From Candidatus Thiodiazotropha sp. LNASS1 (GTDB taxonomy: Bacteria > Pseudomonadota > Gammaproteobacteria > Chromatiales > Chromatiaceae), in NCBI RefSeq assembly GCF_964212655.1, contig NZ_OZ156465.1, forward strand, positions 2,728,001 to 2,792,000: 64,000 nt of DNA, given 5' to 3'. The position numbers and the translations under genes were made by a program. Under the pieces are notes generated by a model. It ran no database searches, had not been told where the DNA came from, and saw nothing but the letters and a program-made list of their open reading frames with translations. This document shows, in pieces, positions 48,630 to 57,105 of the stretch. How positions within the stretch are numbered: the first letter of the stretch is position 1; every line of letters starts with the position of its first letter.

Positions 48630-49838
48630 ATGCACACAGAGACCCACGCAATTCTATTCGTCGACAGCGATAGCAATCAGCTACAATCCTTGAAACGAAC
48701 CCTGCGCGAATTCAGGGATAAATGGCAACTCCACTATGCCGAAGATGCACAACTGGCTCTGGAAATCATGCAGCAGGCAGCTGTTGACATTGTGGTCAGT
48801 GAAACACAGCTCGCCGGCAAGCCGGGCAGTGAACTGCTGAAGGAGATTAAACTCCACTACCCGAGTACAACGCGACTATTGTTTTCAGGGCAGGCGATGC
48901 GCACGCCGGCACAGGAGGTTGTCCATCATGCCCACCAGTTTATCGCCAAGCCTTGCAGTAGCGATGAGCTGATTAACATCCTGCAACGGGTATTTCATTT
49001 ACGAAGTCTGTTAAACAATCCATCCATCGAGGAGATGATCAGCAGCCTGGGCACCCTGCCCAGTCTACCATCCACCTATCAGCAGATGATTACAGCCCTG
49101 CAATCCGACACCGCCTCGGTCAAGGATATCGGCAAGATCGTAGCCCAGGATATCGGCATGTCAGCCAAAATCCTGCAGATGGTCAACTCGGCATTCTTCG
49201 GTCTGCCGCAGCAGGTCGCCTCTCCTGAACGTGCGGTAACGCTTTTGGGCATAGAGACAGTCAGCAACCTGGCACTGACCGCCGGCGTCTTTTCGCAACT
49301 CGACCCCGATGTGATGAAGGAGTTTCACCTGGAACAACTGTGGCAGCACAGCTTGCTCGTCTCTGGACTGGTACAACGCCTTTCCCAGGCAGCCGGGATG
49401 GATCAGCAACAGCGCCAGCTTCCGGTATTGGCGGGCCTGATGCATGACCTGGGCAAACTGCTGCTGGCCACCCATAATAGCGCAGAGTATCGACGCATCG
49501 TACAACAGGCAGAGCGGGATAATGCACCGCTGTATGAGATCGAATCTGAATCATTATGGTGTAGCCATGCCACCGTTGGCGCCTATCTGATGGGGTTGTG
49601 GGGACTTCCCTTCAGTGCAGTCGAGGCGGTCGCCCTACACCACACAGCGGAAGAGCAGAGTCGCGAGCGTCTCGATTGCCTGATGGTATACGCCGCCAAC
49701 CTGCTTGTGAACGGATTAAAAAACACTCGATACAACGACTATTATTCTACAGAGCGGTTGGAGGCCCTGCTGACAGCTGATGAGTTTGGTAAGTGGAGAT
49801 CCATTACTGAGGAGTACCTTAATGGAAAAGCTGCCTGA
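48630..49838 (+). CDS. Response regulator-like protein with HDOD output, atypical receiver
   Basis: 402 residues from the ATG at 48630 (GAGG upstream). Receiver domain (about 1-120) whose phospho-acceptor position is Glu58 (DIVVSETQLAG) instead of Asp; Lys107 (FIAKP) and the acidic pocket (VDSDS) remain. HDOD domain about 138-340 (GTLPSLPSTYQQMITALQSD, DIGKIVAQDIGMSAKILQMVNSAFFGL, LAGLMHDLGKLLLA), related to HD-GYP but lacking phosphodiesterase residues. A fixed acidic residue could mimic phosphorylation. The next gene overlaps it by 17 bases. Confidence 0.88.
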   Translation: MHTETHAILFVDSDSNQLQSLKRTLREFRDKWQLHYAEDAQLALEIMQQAAVDIVVSETQLAGKPGSELLKEIKLHYPSTTRLLFSGQAMRTPAQEVVHHAHQFIAKPCSSDELINILQRVFHLRSLLNNPSIEEMISSLGTLPSLPSTYQQMITALQSDTASVKDIGKIVAQDIGMSAKILQMVNSAFFGLPQQVASPERAVTLLGIETVSNLALTAGVFSQLDPDVMKEFHLEQLWQHSLLVSGLVQRLSQAAGMDQQQRQLPVLAGLMHDLGKLLLATHNSAEYRRIVQQAERDNAPLYEIESESLWCSHATVGAYLMGLWGLPFSAVEAVALHHTAEEQSRERLDCLMVYAANLLVNGLKNTRYNDYYSTERLEALLTADEFGKWRSITEEYLNGKAA

Positions 49839-50967
49839 AAAGGTCCTGATGGTCGATGACGACCGCAATCTGCTCGATTCCTTCCGACGTCAATTTCGTA
49901 AACGGCTCAATCTAGAAACCGCCACCAGCGGCGCGGATGGGGTACAGGCAGTTCAGGATGGCGGACCATTTGCGGTGGTTATCTCCGATATGCAGATGCC
50001 GAATATGAACGGGATTGAGTTTCTCTCCAAGGTACATACGATTTCACCCAATACGGTGCGTATCATGCTCACCGGTAACGCCAACCTGGATGTAGCCATT
50101 GATGCGGTCAACGACGGTCATATCTTTCGTTTCCTGAACAAGCCCGTGGAGACCGACCAGCTCTATCAGACAATTGCCGATGCCGTTCAGCAGTATCGCC
50201 TGATCACCTCGGAAAAGATACTCCTGAATAAGACACTCAAAGGCGCAGTCGACCTGATGGCGGATATACTCAGCATGGTCAATCCGGTCGCCTTCAGTCA
50301 TTCGTCACGGATCAAACAATATGCCCATACCATCGTCAACAGCCTCTCCCTGGAAGACAGCTGGCACTACGACCTTGCCGCCATGTTGTGCCAACTTGGC
50401 TATATCAGCCTGCCGGAGGATCTGGTACGCAAAGTCGCCGAAGGCGAGGAGTTGAGTCAGGCGGAACGCAAACACTACACATCCCATCCCGCCATGGGGG
50501 CAAGGCTCTTGAAACACATCCCCAGACTGGAAGTCGTCTCCGAGATGGTGGAGCGACAGAACGATAATGTGGGAAAAATCGAATTTCAGGGAAAACTCTC
50601 AAATCAGAACAAGGCTATTCTCGGTGGCCAGATCTTACGTGTCGCCATTGCCTATGAGCAACTGATCAGCCAAGGCATGGATGAGCAGGCAGCGATCGAT
50701 GAGCTTAAGGACAACCCTGCAAACTATGATCCGATACTGGTCGAAACCCTGGCACTGGGCTCTCAGAACCGCAAGGTTGAGGTGATGACGCTCCCAATCG
50801 ATAAACTGGAACCCGGACTGATACTCGACCAACCGATCAAGACACAAGCCGGCACATTGCTGGTGGCCAAGGGTCAGGTGCTCAGCCAGGCGGTACTGTT
50901 CCGGTTATTGGCAGCAGAAGAGAGCGGGATCGTAACCGGCTCGGTAAGGGTGTTCAAGGTCACTTGA
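49822..50967 (+). CDS. Response regulator with degenerate HD-GYP output domain
   Basis: 381 residues; ATG at 49822, within the previous gene, preceded by GGAG. The receiver is canonical (VDDDRN, Asp56 in VVISDMQMPNMNG, Lys107 in FLNKPVE). The second part follows the HD-GYP fold (FSHSSRIKQYAH, HPAMGARLLKHI) but the metal His-Asp of LLHDIGK is replaced by Cys-Gln (AMLCQLGYISLP) and the GYP loop is absent, so phosphodiesterase activity is unlikely. A C-terminal strand-rich region (about 300-381) resembles regions after HD-like domains. It pairs with the HDOD protein and the nearby heme kinase. Confidence 0.85.
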   Translation: MEKLPEKVLMVDDDRNLLDSFRRQFRKRLNLETATSGADGVQAVQDGGPFAVVISDMQMPNMNGIEFLSKVHTISPNTVRIMLTGNANLDVAIDAVNDGHIFRFLNKPVETDQLYQTIADAVQQYRLITSEKILLNKTLKGAVDLMADILSMVNPVAFSHSSRIKQYAHTIVNSLSLEDSWHYDLAAMLCQLGYISLPEDLVRKVAEGEELSQAERKHYTSHPAMGARLLKHIPRLEVVSEMVERQNDNVGKIEFQGKLSNQNKAILGGQILRVAIAYEQLISQGMDEQAAIDELKDNPANYDPILVETLALGSQNRKVEVMTLPIDKLEPGLILDQPIKTQAGTLLVAKGQVLSQAVLFRLLAAEESGIVTGSVRVFKVT

Positions 50968-51058
50968 CGCTACCGGTTGTCGCGGGGTTCATATCACCGC
51001 CACGCCTCACCGTTCATCTGCCGGTATCCTTCAATTCCCGACACTCTGATGAGGAAGC

Positions 51059-52918
51059 TCAGGCAGAGTTCCTGTGCAACGGCAAGCGCATCACAAATGT
51101 GGTGCCGTTCCCCTCCTCTGTCTCGAAAAACAGTTCCCCCTGATGTTTCCCCATCACGATATCCTGGGCAATCGCCAATCCCTGCCCGGTGCCGCGTCCT
51201 ACATCCTTGGTGGTAAAGAAGGGATTGAAAACAGACTCCTGTACCTCTATGGGTATGCCGGTACCCGTATCCGCAACCCTTACCTCCACACTATTCTCAT
51301 TGTGAGTAGTGGTGATGGTGATTTTTCCCTTCTGCTGCAACTTGGCCGCTTCTATGGCATGGGCCGCATTGATAACCAAATTGAGCACGACCTGGGAGAT
51401 CTCCCCCCCCAGGCACTCAACTTGAGGCAGGTTTTCACCAAGCTTCAAATCCGTATCCGCCACATATTTCCACTCGTTCTTACACACTGCGACGGCATTG
51501 CTGACAATCCGATTCATATCCGCCAGAGCCATCTGCTTTGAGCCGGGATGGGCAAACTCTTTCATTGCCAGCACAATATGCGCAACCTGACTGGCGCCGG
51601 AGATCGACTGCTCAATGGCGTTGGCTGTCTCCTCCTCCAGATAGGCCAGATCGATCTCATCAATGGTCTCCTCCACTTTAGCCGTTTCCGCTTCCAACCC
51701 GGGTATATCAGAGGCCTTTTGCATAAGGTTTGAGTAGACCTTCAGCAGTGAACCCAAATCTTCGTAGGATTCCTTGATGAATTTCAGGTTATCGCCAACA
51801 TACTGAATCGGGGTATTGATCTCATGGGCGATACCCCCCGCCAGCTGCCCCACCGCTTCCATTTTGTGGGTTTGATTCAGTTGGCGTTCCAGGTTTCTAC
51901 GCTCCTCATCAGCGCGTTTCCGTTCAGAGATATCATTAAATGTGACAACCACGCCGCTATCACTCACCTCTCTGAGCAGGGGTGATACCGAGTAGGCAAC
52001 ATCGACCTGGCGGCCCTCTTTGTGGAGAAATACATCATCGAAGCCGGTGCGGATCAATCCATCTCTCAGGGTCATATCGATTGCCGATTTGACACTACTC
52101 TCAGCGGTGGGCTGCTTGTCTCCGTAGACCAATTCGACAAATTGGCGTCCCTCCATTTCCACGCCACCCCAGCCCAACAACCATTCACTCTCCGGGTTGG
52201 CATAACGCACAGCCCCTTGCTGGTCGATAACCACAAACCCTTCGCTCATGCTGTTGGTCACATCACTCAGAAATTGCTCCTTTTCCCTCAGTTCATTCTT
52301 CGTGCGGTTCAATAGGTTGAACTGATTTCGCAACTGTTGGATCAGTAAGACACTGGTCAGTGAGATAAGCACGAAACCGGCCACATGCATGAAAGTCATC
52401 ATCTGCTTGAACTGGAATTGCGAATCCATAATCGGTTGTGCCATCACCTTGACACTGATGCCGCCACGCAAATCACCTACTTTTTTGCCCTCGTAACCAT
52501 GACACTGGATACACTGCTCCTGCATGAATACCGGGCCGATATACCTGAAATATCCTTGCGCCTGGCCCAGGAACGGCTGAAACACATACTCAGTCCCATT
52601 CTCAAGTTGGGAAAGTGCTTCCATTTCCCAGGCTTCTGCCATATTTTCCGGATTCACCGGCTGTGCCGACACTGCCCTGTAGTGGATGTCCTCCATAACC
52701 TGTTTCTTGAAAACGGCAGGATCATTGGCCATCAATATAGGATTGATCTTGGTAAGCCTGACCATCTCAAACATGATGCGTCCGCGTTCAAAGGCGATAT
52801 CTTTGACGGATCGATCGATAAGGGAGAGGTTCCATATCAAGGAAGTGATGGTTATAAGTAACCAAAACAGTACTGGAAACAACCAGTAATATCTGGATTG
52901 CAAAAGCCTAATCAACAT
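51059..52918 (-). CDS. Membrane histidine kinase with DUF3365/c-heme-like sensor and PAS
   Basis: 619 residues: TM1 about 12-32; periplasmic sensor containing a c-type heme motif CIQCH (Cys136, Cys139, His140) in the style of DUF3365/Tll0287-like sensors; TM2 about 175-195; PAS/PAC about 215-330; HisKA with GGIAHEINTPIQYVGDN (His365); and HATPase_c with VVLNLVINAAHAIE, VADTGTGIP, FFTTKDVGRGTGQGLAIA. It probably senses redox state, NO or heme ligands. It is convergent with the HDOD/HD-GYP-like gene pair, which are candidate partners. Confidence 0.9.
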   Translation of the reverse strand: MLIRLLQSRYYWLFPVLFWLLITITSLIWNLSLIDRSVKDIAFERGRIMFEMVRLTKINPILMANDPAVFKKQVMEDIHYRAVSAQPVNPENMAEAWEMEALSQLENGTEYVFQPFLGQAQGYFRYIGPVFMQEQCIQCHGYEGKKVGDLRGGISVKVMAQPIMDSQFQFKQMMTFMHVAGFVLISLTSVLLIQQLRNQFNLLNRTKNELREKEQFLSDVTNSMSEGFVVIDQQGAVRYANPESEWLLGWGGVEMEGRQFVELVYGDKQPTAESSVKSAIDMTLRDGLIRTGFDDVFLHKEGRQVDVAYSVSPLLREVSDSGVVVTFNDISERKRADEERRNLERQLNQTHKMEAVGQLAGGIAHEINTPIQYVGDNLKFIKESYEDLGSLLKVYSNLMQKASDIPGLEAETAKVEETIDEIDLAYLEEETANAIEQSISGASQVAHIVLAMKEFAHPGSKQMALADMNRIVSNAVAVCKNEWKYVADTDLKLGENLPQVECLGGEISQVVLNLVINAAHAIEAAKLQQKGKITITTTHNENSVEVRVADTGTGIPIEVQESVFNPFFTTKDVGRGTGQGLAIAQDIVMGKHQGELFFETEEGNGTTFVMRLPLHRNSA

Positions 52919-52984
52919 TACTCCACCTATTGCAGGAGAGAGCGGGTAAGGCGGCAGGCTGTTATTAAGGCCTGTTAACAGGTC

Positions 52985-53980
52985 CTAGGGTATCAGTACC
53001 AGCTTACCTTGCATCCGTCCCTGTTCGATCAATTCATGGGCCTTCACAGCCTGATCCAGCGGCAATGAGTCGCTGACATGGATCCGCAGGGATCCGCTGT
53101 CTATCATTTGCGCACAATCACTTAAAATAGCGACCTGGTTTGTTCTCGCTTGAGGAAGATGGCGCAGCATCGGCGTCAGCATCAAGGTAAATCCGACACG
53201 CAGGTTACGGTTTCGAGCCTCTTTCCAGTTCACCGCCGGTCCCGGGTCGAGCAGTGTGACCAGGTCCCCGTATGGTGATGTGGCGTCTATCGATGCCTTG
53301 AAGACATCCCCCCCCACTGTGTCAAGTACCACATCCGCACCTGCACCGCCGGTTAACTCCAACACCTGGTCCACAAATCCGTGTTCCCCGTACAAAATCG
53401 ACTCATCGGCACCGAGGGAAGCAACAAATGCCTGCTTCTCCTTCGTGCTCACAGTGGTCAGCACACGCGCACCCGCCTGTTTAGCCAGTTGAATCGCCAC
53501 ATGACCTACGCCACCGGCACCGGCATGCACCAACAGGGTCTTTTCATTGGTCAGACGCGCGCGCCCAAACAGCGCTTCCCACGCGGTAATCAGTACCAAG
53601 GGGGCGGCTGCCGCATGGACAAAATCGACGGACACCGGTTTTTTGCAACACACCGACTCTTCAATGACGGCATATTCCGCATAATTCCCATGCAGTCCGC
53701 CCAGTCCGCCATCGCAGTACCAGACTTCGTCACCTGAGCGAAACTGAGTCACCTGGCTGCCTGTCTCAACCACAACCCCGGCACCATCACATCCCAATAC
53801 CGCCGGTGTGCCATCAGGTAGGAAGAGCCCTCTGGAACGAAGCTTGGTGTCGACCGGATTGACTCCCGCCGCCTCGATGCGAACCTTCACCTGTGTCGCC
53901 GAGGTTACTTCCGGCGTTTCCACCTCTTCAAGGGAGAGGACCTCTGGACCTCCGGTTTCTCTCATTACCACTGCCTTCAT
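52985..53980 (-). CDS. Zinc-independent quinone oxidoreductase-like MDR protein
   Basis: 331-residue medium-chain dehydrogenase/reductase. GCDGAGVVVETGS and LLVHAGAGGVGHVAIQLAKQAGARVLTT (NADPH fold, AGxGGVG) mark the quinone reductase/zeta-crystallin branch; catalytic-zinc ligands are missing. The start has GGAGGTGATAG. Such enzymes reduce quinones or enones. It follows the kinase on the same strand with 66 bases between, but a functional link is not evident. Confidence 0.92.
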   Translation of the reverse strand: MKAVVMRETGGPEVLSLEEVETPEVTSATQVKVRIEAAGVNPVDTKLRSRGLFLPDGTPAVLGCDGAGVVVETGSQVTQFRSGDEVWYCDGGLGGLHGNYAEYAVIEESVCCKKPVSVDFVHAAAAPLVLITAWEALFGRARLTNEKTLLVHAGAGGVGHVAIQLAKQAGARVLTTVSTKEKQAFVASLGADESILYGEHGFVDQVLELTGGAGADVVLDTVGGDVFKASIDATSPYGDLVTLLDPGPAVNWKEARNRNLRVGFTLMLTPMLRHLPQARTNQVAILSDCAQMIDSGSLRIHVSDSLPLDQAVKAHELIEQGRMQGKLVLIP

Positions 53981-54010
53981 CTATCACCTCCGAATGAATA
54001 GATCATCTCC

Positions 54011-54220
54011 TCAGTGCTCACTCCCCTCTCTCTCGCCCAAGGGTGCCAGCAAGAGATAGAGGATCCATGCAAACCATGAGACAAAAACCACCGCAAGAAT
54101 CCAGAACAGCTTCTCAGCGCCATTGGTTTTTCGCGACCTCAAAATCAGCAGGATAGGCAAAAACCAGATGAATCCCGCCACCAGCAGGGCTGTGAGGCTA
54201 AGCCCCAGAATGGATGTCAT
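54011..54220 (-). CDS. PLDc_N-domain small membrane protein
   Basis: 69 residues with two membrane helices (about 5-27 and 37-59), NGAEKLFWILAVVFVSWFAWILYLLLAP, typical of the phospholipase_D-nuclease N-terminal domain; the catalytic HKD part is absent. AGGGG precedes the ATG. These stand-alone proteins have no established role. It shares strand with the quinone reductase gene. Confidence 0.85.
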   Translation of the reverse strand: MTSILGLSLTALLVAGFIWFLPILLILRSRKTNGAEKLFWILAVVFVSWFAWILYLLLAPLGEREGSEH

Positions 54221-54420
54221 AACAAACCCCTATAATTATCACGCTAGTTTGGAGCCCTTGTCGACAATCTGCAAGCCTTTGGCGGAACACTCCTTTTCTC
54301 AAAATAGTTGTTTTAATGACAGTTAACATCCAGCTAATCATCACATGGGGATGACATACTTGATCTGTGACAGATAGTGTTAAGCTATAGCCTACCAAAT
54401 TCACCGATGCCTGGAATCCG

Positions 54421-55071
54421 ATGACACACGCCAAACCCAATCCGGATAAGGCCTCTCGACTGCGTGCCCATCAAATAAGTCTCAAGCAATGCAGTCGCTG
54501 TGATGCAATGATCGGGCCGGTAGTGACTGGACAACCTGTCGCCTCACCCGTACTTCTGGTGGGCCAGGCACCGGGTGCAAAAGAGGGTATGGCAGGGAAG
54601 CCATTCGCGTGGACTGCGGGTAAAACCCTTTTCAACTGGTTCGGGCGCCTGGGTATTAACGAGGAACAGTTCCGCCAGCAGGTCTATATGTCTGCCGTCT
54701 GCCGCTGTTTCCCCGGCAAGAACCCCAAAGGCGGCGACCGGGTGCCGAATGCGCAGGAGATCGAGGCCTGTAGCCAGTGGTTGCATAGGGAACTCGAGCT
54801 GTTGCGCCCACAGCTGATCCTTCCGGTCGGCAAGCTGGCAATCACACAATTCATCGATGTGGACAAGCTCACACAGGTCATCGGTCGCGTTCATTCCATA
54901 CAACTGCAAAATGGGATTTGCGATGTGATACCCCTGCCCCACCCCTCTGGCGCCTCGACATGGCACAGAACAGAACCGGGGAAGAGCCTATTGCAAAAGG
55001 CGCTCGAACTGATAGGCCGGCATAGGGCCTGGAATAGCCTGTCGAAGGCTGCTGAACAAATGCATGGTTAA
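54421..55071 (+). CDS. Uracil-DNA glycosylase family 4/5-like protein
   Basis: 216 residues. An iron-sulfur-type cysteine set: Cys24/Cys27 (CSRC), Cys96 in CRCFPGKNPKGGD, and Cys117. Motif A is GQAPGAKEGMAGKPF, motif B HPSGASTWHR. The GQAPG and CFPGKNPKGGDRVPN features lie between families 4 and 5 (UdgB). It excises uracil, or other deaminated bases, from DNA. An osmC-like gene follows after 26 bases. Confidence 0.85.
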   Translation: MTHAKPNPDKASRLRAHQISLKQCSRCDAMIGPVVTGQPVASPVLLVGQAPGAKEGMAGKPFAWTAGKTLFNWFGRLGINEEQFRQQVYMSAVCRCFPGKNPKGGDRVPNAQEIEACSQWLHRELELLRPQLILPVGKLAITQFIDVDKLTQVIGRVHSIQLQNGICDVIPLPHPSGASTWHRTEPGKSLLQKALELIGRHRAWNSLSKAAEQMHG

Positions 55072-55097
55072 AAAACATAATACCGAGGAGAAATGGC

Positions 55098-55562
55098 ATG
55101 TCGGAAGAGATTGGCAAGTTCACAATCCAACTTGAACAGGAAGACGACTACGCATTCAGGGTTAAGTTCGATATAAAAAAAGCACCCGACATCATCATGG
55201 ACGAACCCCCTCCACTGGGCGAACGCAACGGACCCAATGCCTCGCGTATGTTGGCGGCGGCGGCGGCCAACTGTCTCAGCGCCAGCCTGATGTTCTGTCT
55301 CGCCAAAGAGGATGTACCGGCACAAAACGTCCACACCGAAGTCACCTGTACCATGATAAGGAATGAGAAAAAAAGGCTTCGCGTGGGCCGGCTGGATGTA
55401 CGTATCACCGCGGGAGACGAACTGCTGACCTCCAAGAAACTCGATCGCTGCATGACGCTTTTCGAAGACTTCTGCGTGGTCACTGCCAGTGTTCGCGAAG
55501 GTATACCGGTTGGGGTCGAAGTGGTGAACAGTGCCGGAGATCTTCTGCACAAAGCGGAATAA
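55098..55562 (+). CDS. OsmC/Ohr family peroxiredoxin-like protein
   Basis: 154 residues; GAGGAG lies before the ATG. The two catalytic cysteines are in AAAANCLSASLMFCLA and CMTLFEDFCVVTASV, separated as in OsmC/Ohr proteins that reduce organic hydroperoxides. The N-terminal acidic beta-part has GPNASRMLAAAAANC, the family core. Cytoplasmic. It sits between the glycosylase and a hydrolase in what looks like a three-gene stress operon. Confidence 0.9.
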   Translation: MSEEIGKFTIQLEQEDDYAFRVKFDIKKAPDIIMDEPPPLGERNGPNASRMLAAAAANCLSASLMFCLAKEDVPAQNVHTEVTCTMIRNEKKRLRVGRLDVRITAGDELLTSKKLDRCMTLFEDFCVVTASVREGIPVGVEVVNSAGDLLHKAE

Positions 55563-55566
55563 CGCA

Positions 55567-56256
55567 ATGAGCCGAAAAATCACACTGAAGACATCGCAGG
55601 ATGAACCCTTCCACGCCTACCTCAGCGGCGATGAGGCGGCAGCGTCTGCTGTGATGATTTTACATGAGTGGTGGGGAGTCATGCCCCATAACCGGCTGTG
55701 GGCTGACAGATTAGCCGATATCGGCCACCTTGCACTGGTGGTCGACCTCTACGACGGCCGGACGACTGATGATCCGGAGTTGGCTGCGGAGATGATGCGC
55801 AATATCGATCAACAACGCGCCGATCGAAAATTGATGGCCGCCGTCGACTTTCTGCATACACACGGTAGGCGCGTCGCCACCTTCGGCTGCTCCTTTGGTG
55901 GTAAGGAGTCGATGCGGGCGAGCCTGCTGCAAGCAGACAAAGTCAGTGCCACAATCGTCGCTTACTGCCGCATGGAAACCGATGAGGAGCGCCTGAAAGA
56001 ATTGTCTGGGCCAGTATTGGCCATCTATGCCCAGCAAGAGCGCAATTGGCCGGAAAAACAGGAGGCCTTCGAGACAGCGATGAGGATGGCGGGCAAGGAG
56101 ACCGAATCGGTTGGATTCGATGCCGCCCATGGCTTCACCAATCCCACCAGCCCGCGCTATGACGAGGCGGCTGACAAGGCATCCTGGGCGTGTATCGTCG
56201 ATTTTCTGCAGCGGCATTTGGGCGAACCTGGTAATCCTGACACCATGCCTGGGTGA
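55567..56256 (+). CDS. Dienelactone hydrolase family protein
   Basis: 229-residue alpha/beta hydrolase starting 4 bases after the osmC-like stop (an upstream in-frame start inside it is unlikely). Oxyanion region LHEWWGVMPHNR; the nucleophile elbow GCSFGG carries Ser109 where classical dienelactone hydrolases have Cys; histidine in AAHGFTNP; acid probably in YAQQERNWP. The substrate is unknown; no chlorocatechol genes are nearby, so detoxification is more likely than catechol degradation. Confidence 0.85.
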   Translation: MSRKITLKTSQDEPFHAYLSGDEAAASAVMILHEWWGVMPHNRLWADRLADIGHLALVVDLYDGRTTDDPELAAEMMRNIDQQRADRKLMAAVDFLHTHGRRVATFGCSFGGKESMRASLLQADKVSATIVAYCRMETDEERLKELSGPVLAIYAQQERNWPEKQEAFETAMRMAGKETESVGFDAAHGFTNPTSPRYDEAADKASWACIVDFLQRHLGEPGNPDTMPG

Positions 56257-56292
56257 CAATCATTGCCACTGTCACATTCAGTTCTCAATGGC

Positions 56293-56928
56293 TCAGCTCG
56301 GATAGCAGACGCCGGTTCCCCCAAGTCCGCAGTAGCCTGCCGGGTTCTTGGCCAGATATTGCTGATGATAGGCCTCGGCAAAGTAGAATGTGGGCGCGGG
56401 TAGTATCTCCGTAGTCACCGGCGCGGAGGTCACCTGTTGCAGGGCGTGCTGATAGTGCCCGCGGGAATCTTCGGCCATGGATTGCTGCTGATCGTCGAAG
56501 GTATAGATACCCGACCGGTACTGGGTGCCCACATCATTCCCCTGGCGCATGCCCTGGGTGGGGTTGTGGCCCTCCCAGAAGGCCTCTAGCAGTGACTGGT
56601 AACTGATCGCTGCCGGATCGAAGACAACTCTTACGACCTCGTTATGGCCCGTCATACCGGTACAGACCTCTTCATAGGTCGGATTGGGCGTGAAACCCCC
56701 AGCGTACCCCACCGCTGTCGAATAGACCCCTGGCAGTTCCCAATAGCGTCGTTCGGCACCCCAGAAACAGCCCATGCCGAACATTGCGAAATTGTACTGA
56801 TCGGGAAAAGGCCCCACCATCGTATGTCCATTGACATAGTGGCTTTCACCGGGCTGAATCGGGGTCATTCGACCGGGCAGCGCCTCATCCTGTTGCGGCA
56901 TCCTGGTTTTGCGGCCAACTCCGAACAT
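56293..56928 (-). CDS. msrA: Peptide methionine (S)-S-oxide reductase
   Basis: Repairs methionine S-sulfoxide in proteins using thioredoxin. 211 residues, the E. coli length, start supported by AGGAG. Catalytic [15 protein letters not shown] near residue 54 and recycling cysteines in [10 protein letters not shown] at the C-terminus. It is convergent with the dienelactone hydrolase gene. Confidence 0.95.
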   Translation of the reverse strand: MFGVGRKTRMPQQDEALPGRMTPIQPGESHYVNGHTMVGPFPDQYNFAMFGMGCFWGAERRYWELPGVYSTAVGYAGGFTPNPTYEEVCTGMTGHNEVVRVVFDPAAISYQSLLEAFWEGHNPTQGMRQGNDVGTQYRSGIYTFDDQQQSMAEDSRGHYQHALQQVTSAPVTTEILPAPTFYFAEAYHQQYLAKNPAGYCGLGGTGVCYPS

Positions 56929-57105
56929 GGGCTTCTCCTGTGGCGGTTTGTGCTGAATATAGCCTCTTTAAACCCAGATCCAACCCTACAGTCCGTGACT
57001 CTATATCAATAGCCGGAGTTGGGTTATCGACCCGATTTGCTTAGCACAAGGCAGATTTACATGAAGAAGAGCAGGAAAGTCTCGATCACCACACCGGGCA
57101 AACAG

